DNA of 64,000 bases from Garcia nutans (Eukaryota > Streptophyta > Magnoliopsida > Malpighiales > Euphorbiaceae), in the NCBI GenBank assembly GCA_947685225.1, contig CANTUV010000015.1, forward strand, positions 4,836,001-4,900,000, written 5' to 3'. Shown here in pieces: positions 32,501-42,770 of the stretch. How positions within the stretch are numbered: position 1 is the stretch's first letter; the number at the start of each line of letters is the position of its first letter. The translations under genes were made by a program, and so were the position numbers. Under the pieces are notes generated by a model that did not search any database, had not been told where the DNA came from, and was given only the letters and a program-made list of their open reading frames with translations.

Positions 32501-34956
32501 TCTTTAATTTTCAAAGACCATTCTGGCTTCATCCTTCTCAATTTCTGCTTAACCGGCTTCGCATCGGGGTATAGCGGAATCTTGTGAACTGCTATGGTTG
32601 GGTCTATTCCCGTGACATCACTTGCCTTCCACATGAAGCAGTCGACATACTTCCTGATGCAATCAACAACCTGTTCCTTATTCACACAATCATATGCAAT
32701 GTATGTATGTTCATTTTCTTTGCCAATTATTATCTTTTCATTTATTTCTTTTATTTCATTTATTTCATTTTTGCTAGACAATACTTGGAAAGCAAAAGAC
32801 ACAGGGTAACCAAGAATCTGAAGAGTTTCATTGATAGTGGCGGAGTCATTCTCCAAGATTACATTAGACTTGACATTAGGGTTCCCTAAATCTGAAACTA
32901 CAGAAGACTCAGAATTAGACTCTGACTTGGTTTTTGACTCAGAATTAGTATAAGACTCGGTACAAGACTCAAGTTCAGGGTGTGACACAGGACTAGGTTT
33001 AACCTCAGCAGCTTGTCCCTCTTCGGCGTACCAGTTTCTCAGCGGTCCATCTGTAGTCTTGATCAGCTTTGTGAAATCCCTATTGTCTTCACAATTGGTT
33101 ATCATAGCAACCTCATCAAAGAGACAAGGCCGCATGAAATCTTCCATTTGGGGGTCAATTTCAGGTTCTGGCTCTTCTTCTTTTATGGCCACAACATCAG
33201 CGAACATTTCAAAATCCGGTAGCTTCTTTCTAGTCAAAGGAGAATAGAATGGCTCCTGGAAACCACAGTAAGGAACTGTTTTCCCAGGTTTGCAGAAGTG
33301 ACCATTCAGAGTTTTAAAGTAAGGGCGCATTTTGAGGCTTCTTGCCCCCCAAGTCTTCTTCCCTTTTTTCCCATGCTCAAGCTCTTCAATCTCCTTATCT
33401 GTGGGTTTGTACCCCAAACCAAAAGTTCCCTGATTCTCGAGTTCTTCCCATGGCCGTACTACGGGTATTTTTCTCCCAGACTTCATCATTTCCATACCGG
33501 GCAATAGACCTACCCTCAGCATCATTCCCACTAGGCAGTTGATTTGGACCTCCCCAAAGTCATATGAGACAAATGGCCCTTTGGGTTTTTCACCTTCAAT
33601 GCATTGAACTGTGTCGTAATGAAACCCAGTCAAGGTCATGGCGGTTTCACTAGGAACAACCTCAAAGAGAGACTGATCCATGGTTTTCTTGTTGACTTCA
33701 CAGGTATCCCCTTTGATAGTGATGATTTTTCCTTCAAAAGGGAATTTAAGTTTTTGGTGTAGTGAAGAAGGTACAACATTAATTTGATGAATCCACGGCC
33801 TTCCAAGGAGGAGATTAAAGCTCGCGGGTACATCAATGACCTGGAATGGTACTCCCATTTTCACCGGCCCAATAACAACTTCTAAAGTAGCAACACCCAA
33901 AATTTCCCTTCGAGTGTTATCATATGCTCTGACAATTTGATCAGAAGGTGTAAGATCTGTAGCTTCCAACCCCAGACAGCTCGCTACTTTCAAGGGACAC
34001 ACATTTAAGGCTGACCCATTATCAATGAGAACCATGGGCACAGTCTTTCCCCCAGTTTGTATGGTGATGTATAGAGCATCGTTGTGTTTACTGCCATCTT
34101 CTGGTAGGTCTGTATCAGAAAATCGGATACTCAATGCCTTGGTTGATTGAGTCAAAGTGGCCACTAAAGCTTCTGGGCTTGTGTCCACAGGTGTATAAAG
34201 TTGACTCAAAGCTTCGCTGAGAGCCTGGCGGTGTGGGAATGAGGAAGCAAGGAGCTCCCAAATTGACACCTTAGCTTGAGTTTGTTTAAGCTGAGTGAGG
34301 ACAGGGTCTTCTTTTGGCTCTGGTGTTTTCTTATGGGGGTGATTTGAGGTTGTAGGGATTTTTCCCAAGTCAAGTGGCTGATGTTGTCTTCCACTTCTTG
34401 TCAGAGCACTGACCTCATCAGCAAGGTCGTTCAAATCTAACACACACACTTCATTCATTTCCAAGAGAAGTTTGAAAGGATCAAACAACTCTTCTTCCAC
34501 AGTAATGGCGTGGATGGAATGATTGGGCAAAGGGTTAGTGTTGATGTTTGGTTGTCTCCTGAGAGGAATGATGTCACCACTATCCACCAGATCCTGGATG
34601 CGGTTTCTCAGTGTCCAGCAAGCATCTGTTTTGTGCCCATTCCCTTGATGGTATTCACAGTATTCATTGACTTTATAACTGGAAGGTAATGGGTTTGGAG
34701 GAGGTCTTGGGTCCAAAGGCTTCAAATATTTTCCTTCTACAGCCTTTTTAAAGACCAGATGAATGGGTACCCCAAGGTCGGTGTATTGCCTTCTTGGCTG
34801 ATTTCTCTGCCCAAGATTGCCCACCCGTAAAGGATTCGCAGGGGCAATATTAGCCACTTGATTGACCTTGCTTGAGGAAGGAATTTGGGTTTGTTTCTTA
34901 TATTTCGAAGCAGCCCCCTCATCTACAATTTTACCCAACTGTATCAAGTCTTCCAC
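29512..34956 (-). CDS. Tat element Pol polyprotein (with Gag C-terminus)
   Basis: About 1814 open codons, in the same frame as the gag ORF to the right. The frame is open from just after the UAA at 35005-35007; the codon at 34956 is GTG, so no independent ATG start is implied. Domains: knuckle-like YCEYHQGNGHKTDACW (about 100-115); protease LIDNGSALNVCPL (about 312); RT with VRMCVDYRDLNKACPKDDFP, VMPFGLINAGATYQR and VHVDDMIVKS (about 954); gypsy RNase H (about 1060-1180); a second, archaeal-type RNase H beginning MYFDGASNYHGNG (about 1244) and ending NQFADALATLAS; integrase zinc region HMYGITLARKI...CHQCQIF (about 1475-1515) and core with WGIDIIG, VITDNGTHF and NGAVEAANKS. The dual RNase H marks the Tat lineage. 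There is no chromodomain. All catalytic motifs look intact. Confidence 0.9.
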   Translation of the reverse strand: MEDLIQLGKIVDEGAASKYKKQTQIPSSSKVNQVANIAPANPLRVGNLGQRNQPRRQYTDLGVPIHLVFKKAVEGKYLKPLDPRPPPNPLPSSYKVNEYCEYHQGNGHKTDACWTLRNRIQDLVDSGDIIPLRRQPNINTNPLPNHSIHAITVEEELFDPFKLLLEMNEVCVLDLNDLADEVSALTRSGRQHQPLDLGKIPTTSNHPHKKTPEPKEDPVLTQLKQTQAKVSIWELLASSFPHRQALSEALSQLYTPVDTSPEALVATLTQSTKALSIRFSDTDLPEDGSKHNDALYITIQTGGKTVPMVLIDNGSALNVCPLKVASCLGLEATDLTPSDQIVRAYDNTRREILGVATLEVVIGPVKMGVPFQVIDVPASFNLLLGRPWIHQINVVPSSLHQKLKFPFEGKIITIKGDTCEVNKKTMDQSLFEVVPSETAMTLTGFHYDTVQCIEGEKPKGPFVSYDFGEVQINCLVGMMLRVGLLPGMEMMKSGRKIPVVRPWEELENQGTFGLGYKPTDKEIEELEHGKKGKKTWGARSLKMRPYFKTLNGHFCKPGKTVPYCGFQEPFYSPLTRKKLPDFEMFADVVAIKEEEPEPEIDPQMEDFMRPCLFDEVAMITNCEDNRDFTKLIKTTDGPLRNWYAEEGQAAEVKPSPVSHPELESCTESYTNSESKTKSESNSESSVVSDLGNPNVKSNVILENDSATINETLQILGYPVSFAFQVLSSKNEINEIKEINEKIIIGKENEHTYIAYDCVNKEQVVDCIRKYVDCFMWKASDVTGIDPTIAVHKIPLYPDAKPVKQKLRRMKPEWSLKIKEEVAKQLDNKFIEPIAYPSWLANIVPVPKKDGKVRMCVDYRDLNKACPKDDFPLPHIDLLIDRMAGHVMVSMTDLAVGYNQILVHPPDKEKTAFITEWGTFCYRVMPFGLINAGATYQRMATTVFHDMIHKEVEVHVDDMIVKSKSPEEHIEALEKFFLRLHKYNLKLNPAKCLFGATSGLFLGYLVSKKGIEIDPAKSKAILEMPPPRTEKEIRGLLGRLQYISRFISQLAETCGPVFKLLRKGASQDWNEDCQKAFDKIKEYLLSPLILQPPRMGKPLLLYLSVTDEAMGAMLAQEAEGTKVENAIYYLSKRMLDYELKYNKIEKLCLALYWTCTKLQHYLSSYATYVIAEQSPLKFLMERPVLDSKMAKWVSTLAAFDLKFVQRKAVKGGAIADQLAELPVKDEMREMNFPDEDLLNVEMSIWEMYFDGASNYHGNGIGIVFKTPCGEYIPFAVKLDFSCTNNEAEYETCINGLEAALELGIKNLKVYGDSILIVSQALRKWKIREERLVPYLQRLDHLAQQFNDLSFEYLPRAKNQFADALATLASMINIKEGKAIRPLKVQLQKQPAHVMHLADGKPWFWDIKNYLKDGIYPEGSSKVDQRAIRQLATGYILNGDILYKRSWNGMHLRCVDEAEAKQIMEMVHGGESGPHMYGITLARKIANLGYYWSTMNADCVAFVQECHQCQIFAKLQKQPPVALNPIASPWPFATWGIDIIGKIHPKASNGHQFILVAVDYFTKWVEAASYAELDAKKAAQFVRTSILCRYGTPFEVITDNGTHFQAEFAKLLKDKKIQHHKSSPYRPQTNGAVEAANKSIKVIIQKMIKEHRRWHEKLPLALWGYRTSIRTPTGATPYSLVYGMEAVLPIEMEVQSARIIQESKINEAEWISNYHHQLLSLDEKRLQALHQIQGYQRRMARHFNKKVKDRKLEEGCLVLKEIRTSVTDPRGKFRPHWAGPYILKKILSGGAVILSDLDGLEFTNPCNLDQLKKYYV

Positions 34957-35004
34957 CTTGGTTGCAGTCGCAATGAGCGATTTGAACGTAGGCAGATATT
35001 GGGT

Positions 35005-35802
35005 TTACAATTGAGCTTGATATGTGGGCCTCAAATTTCTGATTATGATATCAATTTGCTCTTGTTCTGAAGGGCGATTGATCATTTGGGCAGCTTTTGC
35101 CCTCCACCTCGTAAGGAACGAGGAGAAGGGTTCATTGTTGTTTTGTTTGGTGGTCTCAAGCTCCCTCCTGGTGACATCTACCTCAATGTTATAGTGGTAT
35201 TGAGAGTTAAATGCATTGCAGATATCTTCCCAGGTTTTAATCTTGGCACGGTCCAGGCTTACAAACCACTTTAGGGCAGCACCGGTCAAAGATTGTTGGA
35301 ACAATTGAGCAAAGAGCTCATCATTTAGACCCCAAGGGCTTAATGCCCCCACATACATTTTGAGGTGAGTTTTAGGGCAAGTAGTCCCATCAAATCTATC
35401 CATCCCTGGCATCTTAAATTTTGAAGGCAATCTGGCTTGTGGAAACAAGGATAAGGAATCCATGTCTACCACCTCTTTGTGAGTTTTCATAGCAGTGATT
35501 GACCTTTCAAGCATTTCAAGCTTCCTTTTCAGTTCATCAGTCTCAGTGACATTCTTAGAGGGTGGATCCTCCAAGTTGATGACAGGGGTATTCTGAGCAG
35601 TCATGGGGGCACTAGTTTGTTCCACCATGGGTTCCTTCCCTAAATTCCCAAAAGCAGTGGCTGTCTTAGGTGTCCCTCCCAATTCAGCCAAGATGGTCAC
35701 CCTTTGGACGGCTAAAGCTTCATCAATTTTCTCTTGCATTCTAGCTTCAATTTCTTTAGCCTGTTCATCCAACAAGGCTTTAATTTGTTCAATTGTAGCC
35801 AT
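35005..35802 (-). CDS. Tat element Gag (N-terminal part)
   Basis: From the ATG at 35802 (MATIEQIKALLDEQAKEIEA) this gives about 265 residues. The frame is open 19 or more codons further upstream without an ATG. A helical N-terminus is followed by a retrotransposon Gag core: FKMPGMDRFDGTTCPKTHLK, ALSPWGLNDELFAQLFQQSL, ALKWFVSLDRAKIKTWEDIC, FSSFLTRWRAKAAQMINRPS. It stops at UAA (35007-35005) after PTYQAQL. The same frame then continues through TQYLPTFKSLIATATKVEDL into the pol ORF, so the stop interrupts Gag itself and not a natural Gag-Pol boundary. It could be a disabling mutation or a readthrough codon. Confidence 0.82.
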   Translation of the reverse strand: MATIEQIKALLDEQAKEIEARMQEKIDEALAVQRVTILAELGGTPKTATAFGNLGKEPMVEQTSAPMTAQNTPVINLEDPPSKNVTETDELKRKLEMLERSITAMKTHKEVVDMDSLSLFPQARLPSKFKMPGMDRFDGTTCPKTHLKMYVGALSPWGLNDELFAQLFQQSLTGAALKWFVSLDRAKIKTWEDICNAFNSQYHYNIEVDVTRRELETTKQNNNEPFSSFLTRWRAKAAQMINRPSEQEQIDIIIRNLRPTYQAQL

Positions 35803-36512
35803 TTCAGGAATTGGAGTGGTTGGTGAAGCTGGAGTAGTAGAACTTGAGGGTGATAGCACAGTTGGTGTCGGTGTAGTTTGTGTAGGCGACGGCTCACGGA
35901 TAGTGGATACCTGAAAAGATCAATGGTAAAGGATCAGGGTAGTGTGTAGGGTAGGAAAACTCTTGGTCCACTTGCACACATCAAAAGATTTTCCCCAAAA
36001 CTGTGTTGTTATGTTGCATGAATGCACCTCATCACATCACAATTCATTTTGATGGAATGCAGCACTATCATTGGGTACATACAACCTAAGGGAAGGTTCT
36101 ATTGTTATGTAAAAATAGAGAATCGGCTTATCATAGGGACCCTTGAGTCTTGAGTAAGATATACCTAACCACATGTGAAACAAAGAGTTTCGCGTGGGTC
36201 CGACAGTACGATTACTCATGGGCCATTCCAAAAGGATTGGAATGGTTTGCGACAACAGGGAGGACACTTTCGCTGTCCGCCGGCATAATCAAGGAGACCT
36301 GCCGGTCAGCGATACTTGCTATCCAGACTCAGAAGTTTGAACAGAAAGAGAAGAAATTCATTTGAAAATTATTTTTTTATGCAATGGAGGAAAATGATTC
36401 CCCCATGTAATGCAAGAGAAAAAGATTCTCTGAATGACAAAACAAATGCACATTTAATCAAACAAAGGGTCCATTAAAGGAAAAAGATTCCTTTTGTCAA
36501 TTTTACTCCAAT

Positions 36513-36826
36513 ATCCTTAAAGAAAGGATATATATTGCTAAGGTACCCTGCAAAACAAATAAACGTACCCTAAAGAAGGACAAGTTAGTGAAATAATCAA
36601 TAGCAGTCAACTAGGGTCCCATAAATTATTTTTATGGCCCCTAGAAAGATTTTATTATTATTATTTATTTTTTTTGAGTTTAATTTTTAGTTCTAATGTC
36701 TTTAAAGAAAAGACAACCATCGCTACGGTACCCTGCAACATAAACAAAAATACCCTAAAGAAGGGCAAGTCAGTCAAATAACAATTGTAGTCCACTAAGC
36801 TCCCATAAATCATTTTTATGGTCCCC
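36513..36826. repeat. Direct duplication of about 130 bp in the Tat leader
   Basis: Two diverged copies (36513-36641 and 36697-36826) share TTTAAAGAAA, GGTACCCTGCAA, TACCCTAAAGAAGG and CCCATAAAT(T/C)ATTTTTATGG. The copy nearest the LTR runs into the first bases of the primer site. The other copy ends at the equivalent point (TATGGCCCC) without a primer site. Between them is a T-rich spacer. Confidence 0.85.
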
Positions 36827-36839
36827 AGTGGAGTCGCCA
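36822..36839 (-). other. Tat primer-binding site, tRNA-Arg type
   Basis: The minus strand reads TGGCGACTCCACTGGGGA, three bases inside the LTR edge at 36843. It matches the 3' end of plant tRNA-Arg(ACG) plus CCA, as I recall it, with one difference. Confidence 0.85.
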
Positions 36840-36842
36840 ATT

Positions 36843-38330
36843 TGTGAACCTCGGTTTCCGCCCGGAAAGGATCCGGGCGGGCGTCCACTCGTTGTCAGGA
36901 GTCGCCACTCAGTTTATTTTGTTCAAAGGGAAAAACTAAGAAAACCCTTGTTTGACTCCAATATATGCATCCAATGTAAAGGCTTCTAGTCTGCGAACCC
37001 AAGGAGGGTTCGGGGACTATGTCATGTATTTGACTAACTTTGCAATAAAAAAGAAATAAAGATAAAAGAGATGAAGAAAAGAAAACAAACAAATTGTTAA
37101 TAAAATTTGGACTTGTTATTTGGGGTGAATCCCAAATATGCCTACATACTCTCGTTTTTATGAGAGATCAAAGTCCATGTAGTTCGAGAAAGCCTATTTA
37201 AAGGCGATGAGAATTATGCTTCATGCATGTGTGTGTGTGTATGCTTCGTGCATTTTATCGGGCTTTTTGCCATTTGTCCATTTGTCGGGCATTTTGCCAT
37301 TTGTCCATTTGTCGGGCTTTTTGCCATATGTCAATTTGTCGGGCTTTTTGCCATTTGTCCATTTTTCGGGCTTTTTGCCATATTTGTGAGATTTAGCACT
37401 TAGTGCTAAAATGGTGGATTTTAGGTACTTCGTATCAAAAGAGTGCAAATTTAGGCTCCGTGCCAGAAGTTGATTTTAATTGTAAAATCAAGGTACTTTG
37501 TACCAAAAGGATTGATACTCGGTACCAAAGAATTCATTTTAGGCTTCGTGCCAAAAAGTTGATTGATTAGTCCATTAGGCCTTAGACCTAAAAGGATTAG
37601 GTCTTTAACCAAAATATTGATTAATTCGTTGCTTAATGCCGAATGATCGATTATTTAGTTGATTAAGTCTTAGACCTAAAATGATTAGGTCTTTGACTGA
37701 GAAGAAATTAAGAAGAAGATGAAATGTTTATAATATGCTCGAATTGACAAAGAAGAAATTAAGATATTACCTTGTTTAGAATTTTCCCGCTTCGAAGTTC
37801 CAGATCTCGTTTTCTTGGATCTTCGATTTTGATTCTTGATTACAGAATTCGATTTATGAAAGGAAAAGTTCAAAAGAAGATCTTAAATTTGAGAGCAGAC
37901 AATTCGACAGCATAACGCTCCGCGATCTAAAAAACCTCCCCCCTTTTTTCTGAACACTTGAAGTCCTTAAATAGGCAAAATCGGGCTCGGACGGCGGCCG
38001 GGCCGCTGTGCATAGAGCACGGCGGCTGGGCCGCCGGAATCACGGCGGCCGAGCCGCCAAAGTCACGGCGGCCGGGCCGCCGTGTGCAGCGGCTGGGCCG
38101 CTAAAAAATGCCTCGGCTCGCGCGATTTTTCGCTTCAAACTGACTTTTCGGGAGCTACGGACCTCCAAAAAATATTCCGAGACCATATCTGTGATCCTCA
38201 CGTCGTCCCGGTCATTTCAAGTACCATATTGATATATTCCGGTGAACTTTACCATGGACGTCCGGTCCAGCCCGGTTTTCTGTAGTTTGAGAAAATCGGC
38301 TTTCCGAGCCTCAAAATTCGAGTGTTCACA
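36843..38330 (-). repeat. 5' LTR of the Tat element
   Basis: It is 1488 bp and the partner of 26351-27813. It begins next to the primer site, 3 bases beyond it. It carries the same 27-bp array (37259-37385) and a longer GC-rich block (about 37985-38105). Confidence 0.94.
37259..37385. repeat. 27-bp tandem repeat in the Tat 5' LTR
   Basis: This is the same five-unit array as at 26767-26893. It differs at two positions that are A there and G here (TTTTTGCC and TTCGGGCT). Confidence 0.9.
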
Positions 38331-41324
38331 GCCTTAAATCAAATCCCTAAGTAATTTGATAAGATTTTATTGTAATATAGATTTTTTTCCCAATAAAGTG
38401 GACAAATGTGTATATATAGCAGTTATTGACAATGAGTATATAATCATGCGGAGGCATGTTATTTTTTGGCGCTAGCCTTGAGATATCACTCTAGCTTCAA
38501 ATTTTGATATCAAAGCTTTGTTTGAAGCTAGTTTTATTTTGGGTGCTAAAATTATTTTGGATGTTAAAATTAAAAATGTCAAACATATAAATACGATGTA
38601 TAAAATATGTAAAATTAATATATTAGTATTGTCTTTAAATGAATTAGTGTCAAAAATGGATCAACCCGCTTATAACACAACTCTAAATAGGTTGTACAGC
38701 ATGTTGATGCGTGAATCCGCTACAATCTGTTTATTATTATTTGCTTCAAAAATTAAAAATAAGTGTTATATACTTATTATATTATTATAATTTTATTATT
38801 ATATGATGTATTATTATTTATTTAGAAATAGTTTATTTAATTTTTTAATTATTTTTATTAAAAAAATTATTAATTTTATCTAATTATTAAATTATTTTAA
38901 TTATTTTATTAATTTAAATATCAATTAATTTAAAATTATTTCTTTATGAATTTTAGAAATTATTTTTCTAAATTAAATATTAAAAATTAAATAATTTTTA
39001 TGATTTAGATAATCTAATATTTTATATTTTATATCAAATAACTTTTTTTTTTAAATTTAGAATTTAGAATAGAATTTATAAAAGAAAATAAAATAGAAAA
39101 TAAAATTATATATATTTTTAAAATTTTATTGCAAAATTTGTATTGATGACTATATATTATTTCTTTAACTTTTTGTTCTTACTAAGTTTTACTACTAAAA
39201 TATAATACACACTCGCTATTTATTTCATATTAATTGTGTTATATATATATATTTGTAAATTTTAAAGAAATTTTTAATATATTTATATTTTAAAATTATT
39301 TTAATCGTAATTGTATTATATGAATAATTTTTTAATTGATTATTAAGAATATAAAATTATTTTAAATTAAAAATATTGTATGGGATAAATATGTTGTATC
39401 AGGTTATGTGATCCGCATATAACCCATTTAAGTAAACATGTTATATATGTCGTATTTATGTAACCTGTTTAATTTTTATGTCGTGTTTGTATCGACATAA
39501 GTAGTAAATGGATCATGTTCATATTGACCTTAATCATATCAACAGAGGTGATTAACTTGACATGAATATAGCTCATCAACCCGTTTGATACCCCTAGTTA
39601 AAAAAATGAGTGATAGCGTATACTATCTCAATAATATTATGTTAAGAATGTTTTAGAATTAGGAATTAGGAATGTGACATACATTTGGTAGATTTAAAAT
39701 CATCAATTACGTTTAGAAACTCTCTAAACTACTAAATCTATCTCCAATCAAGTATAAACATCTATCTAATTATTAACTAAGCCTTAGATCTAAATCAATC
39801 TTAATTCACATTTATTCTCCAAGGATGACTCATCATGCATAATTCAAAATATATCTCACTATTCTTCCATTAATATTAATTTAAAATCCAACAGTCGTAT
39901 ACACACAACTCACCTATGGAGCAATGAAGAGTAACAACCTTAATTCGTTTATAAAATTCAAACATAACATATTACATATATTTTGGCTTCTTGGGAGAAA
40001 AAGGACAGTTAAAAAGCTTGCTCTCTACCTCTATCTGTTGAATGATTTGAAAATGTTATGTGAAAAAGGAGTGAGCCTTTAACTTAATGAGTAAAAAAAT
40101 ATAAATCAAACTCAGTTAATGAAGGAAATCAATAGGATCATTCTTACCTTATTTTAATGTATTGTATATATATATATATATATAACAAGGGGATGGAATG
40201 CTCGATCTCACAAAAATGTTAGAGGCTCATTCTCTCCGATAAGGAGAGAGTCAGTCAGTGACTATTGCCAATGCATAAGTACTCTCTTCAGAGGAATATC
40301 AACAAACAAAGCAAGGGCTTTATGTTTAGTGTTAGATCAAAGGGATAGCGAGTTACCAAAGTGGACAAGGATGAAGAAAACCTCGTACTTATTGGCTACA
40401 AAAAATATAATTTTACTATTAATATAAATGAATGAATTTTCCTCATATATTGAGATTGCCGGAGGTAATTTTCTGAAACTAATAGATTTAATAGGTTCTT
40501 AAACAGGAATGAAAAGTATGCACACACACACACACATATTCCTACAAAGAATGACACCTATATTCCAATAGAGACAAAAAATAACATATTCATGTTGATA
40601 CATACTATTTTCATTTCATTCATTTGACGTACGGTAACTTCACCCACTCATGTCATTTACATGTCTAGAGCCACTTCGTTCCCTCTAGATAGGACCAAGT
40701 AGGTTTATTTGTGTTCATAAGCTAATGATCATAAGCTAATGAGTTAACCCTCATTAGTACCAGTCTTTTTTGTTTCACATTTCAAGTTTTACATCAATCC
40801 ATGATGAGTTATAGTGCATTCATAATTATATAGGTCCTATCGATCCTTTTTTAAAAACATTAACATGAAATTGGTTCAATAAGTTTATATTTTATTCAAA
40901 TGACTATTTGGTTCATCATCGTTCATAAGATTAATTTATTTCAGTAAAATTCTATATATATATATATATATTCAAATGCATGAGTGTAATCCAAATAATA
41001 TGAGACTATACTTATTATCCAATATTTATATTCATAGAATTATCATTTAGTAAGGATATAGCGGGTGGGTACCAAATTTGAAGTATATTCTATTTACTAA
41101 GCTCAATGCTTCAATTATCACAAATGCTTTACAACCTTGGTTCACAATTCACAATCTCAAGCTCCTCCAGCAAGGGCAATTTCAACCTAGATGTCCACTA
41201 TACACATATGCTCAGCATCAAATTCTCACTTATAATACACTACCAAAGTCATGATATTAGCTTATATAACTATAATCTCATTATATAATCACATTCTAAC
41301 ACAAATGAAGAAGGATATAGGCTT
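38331..41324. other. AT-rich intergenic DNA
   Basis: No supported gene. The first five bases are the GCCTT target duplication. The stretch holds long A/T runs (38760-39420), TA microsatellites (about 40164-40184 and near 40960) and a CA run near 40521. A perfect 7-bp hairpin TCTCTCC-GATAA-GGAGAGA lies at 40231-40249. The frame at 38518-38790 is low-complexity and starts without ATG. Confidence 0.6.
39365..39597 (-). mobile_element. Possible end of a non-autonomous hAT-like element
   Basis: On the minus strand the segment starts CTAGGGGTATCAAACGGGTT at 39597 and continues with degenerate text about ACATGTTTAC and GGGTTATATG. This recalls abundant plant non-autonomous elements with TAGGGGTGNCAAACGGGT ends. 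Similar text (ACCCGCTTATAACAC) occurs near 38665, but I could not define a matching terminal repeat or target duplication. Treat it as a suggestion. Confidence 0.3.
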
Positions 41325-42770
41325 ACCTGAAGAAGTCTTGAATTGAACTCCATTTTGTTTGTCATAGACACAAAACTCACAGAATCCAACTTCACACTGT
41401 GTTATCCCATTCAGCAGTTTCCTCTTGTGAAGTTCTTGCAAACCTTGCTCACTTATATGTCTTAATCACTTATGCCAGAGCTTTGATGCATCCAAATTAT
41501 CTTATGTTGATAAACATATAGAATTATTGTTCACAACTATACTGTCTTCTAGCCTGTACAAATTATTTCTTATTCGCTTCTCCTTCATCACTGTCATAGC
41601 CCCTATAAACACCTAATTAAGAACTCCACTATGTGGAGCTGCTGAAAATCCACACAATTACTTCTCTAATAGGCACAAAAAAATTAGATTCTTCTTCAAT
41701 TGAGGAACATGTTTGACATTCTCCAATGCTCTAATTATTCTATCAAACATTTTGATTCTAACAGTTTCAATCCCCATAGCTTTGTAACTATAATTGTCAC
41801 CCAAGGTTACACTGCCAGCATCATATGCTTTGTAACTGTGGAACCAATCTCTGTGAGAAGTATAATATAATGAGCATGCTGAATCTAAAGTCTATATGTC
41901 TGATTTCAAATCATTGCTCATCGTCGAGGCTACTAAGAGATCTTCCTCTTCCGAAGTATCAGTAGCTACGCTGGCTGAACTTGAAGCTACTTCTTTCTTA
42001 TCAGCCCCATGATTCTTCAATAATGGATAATCTTTCTTCCAATGGCCCTTTTGATGACACTTGAAACATTTTTCCTTTGACACTCCTGACTTTGACTTTC
42101 CCCTTGATTTTCCTCTCTTATACTCCTTATTCCTTCCACTGCCCCTCCCGCGTTCTGAACTGACTAATGAACCCTCTGAACTTGCAGATTTCCCATCTCT
42201 AATTTCTGAATTGAAATATGATACCTTAGAGTTGTCACCACTTTCTCATAGTGTAATGTCTCCTTCCCATATAATTTTGTATTGTTGCATTGTTTGAAAG
42301 ATGGTGGTAATGAACATAAGAGCATCAATGCCTTGTCCTCGTCATCCGATTTAACATCCACACATAATAAATCACTAACCTTTTGATAGAATTGGGCTAT
42401 GTGATTTCTTAGGTCTCCACCTTCTTTCATTCTAAACAAGAATAGATCACGCTTCATGAATAATTTATTGGTGACGTTCTTGGACATGAATAAACTCTCC
42501 AACTTTATCTATAAACCTTTGGCTATCTTCTCATCGATTATGTCATATACTATTGAATCTGCTAAACACATCCGGATTATTCTGATGATTGACTCGATAT
42601 CTTGCTAATCCTTTTCATCTATATTTGTTGGCTTTGTTCCCCTTAATTCCTTGAGAACTTTCATTTGTGTCAACAGATCATTCACTCTCATATGCCATAG
42701 GGAGAAATTCCCCTTCCCATTTAACTTGTCGAACTTAGCATGTGTTCCAAAACTACTCATCATAATTGGA
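41325..42770 (-). pseudogene. Copia gag-protease-integrase N-terminus, broken
   Basis: From about 42765 the minus strand reads MMSSFGTHAKFDKLNGKGNF then SLWHMRVNDLLTQMK, a Tnt1-like Gag start. The piece 42502-42164 continues Gag (LFLFRMKEGGDLRNHIAQFY, LCSLPPSFKQ). The piece 42083-41892 has the CCHC knuckle CFKCHQKGHWKKDY, with Tyr where the last Cys should be. Then come protease-like WTLDSACS and text on to LWHKLRHISEQGLQELHKRK and EFCVYDKQNGVQFKTSSG, the integrase zinc region. Several in-frame stops and shifts are present. It is non-functional. Confidence 0.75.

Larger units (their letters stand above)
26351..38330 (-). mobile_element. Near-complete Tat-lineage Ty3/gypsy retrotransposon, 12 kb
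   Basis: It is 11,980 bp, flanked by GCCTT target duplications (26346-26350 and 38331-38335). LTRs of 1463 bp (left) and 1488 bp (right) start TGTGAAC and end GTTCACA. Minus-strand order: 5' LTR (right), tRNA-Arg primer site, leader of about 960 bp with an internal duplication, gag, pol with two RNase H domains, a 1.7-kb 3' region with an antisense ORF and tandem repeats, polypurine tract, 3' LTR. I count roughly 17 substitutions between the LTRs by eye (about 1 percent) plus one length difference in a GC-rich block, so it is fairly young. One UAA codon splits gag from pol in the same frame. Confidence 0.95.

Noticed and set aside
38518..38790. A 90-codon frame in AT-rich DNA
   Set aside because: It has no ATG at its start, low-complexity Ile/Leu/Lys-rich composition and no motif.
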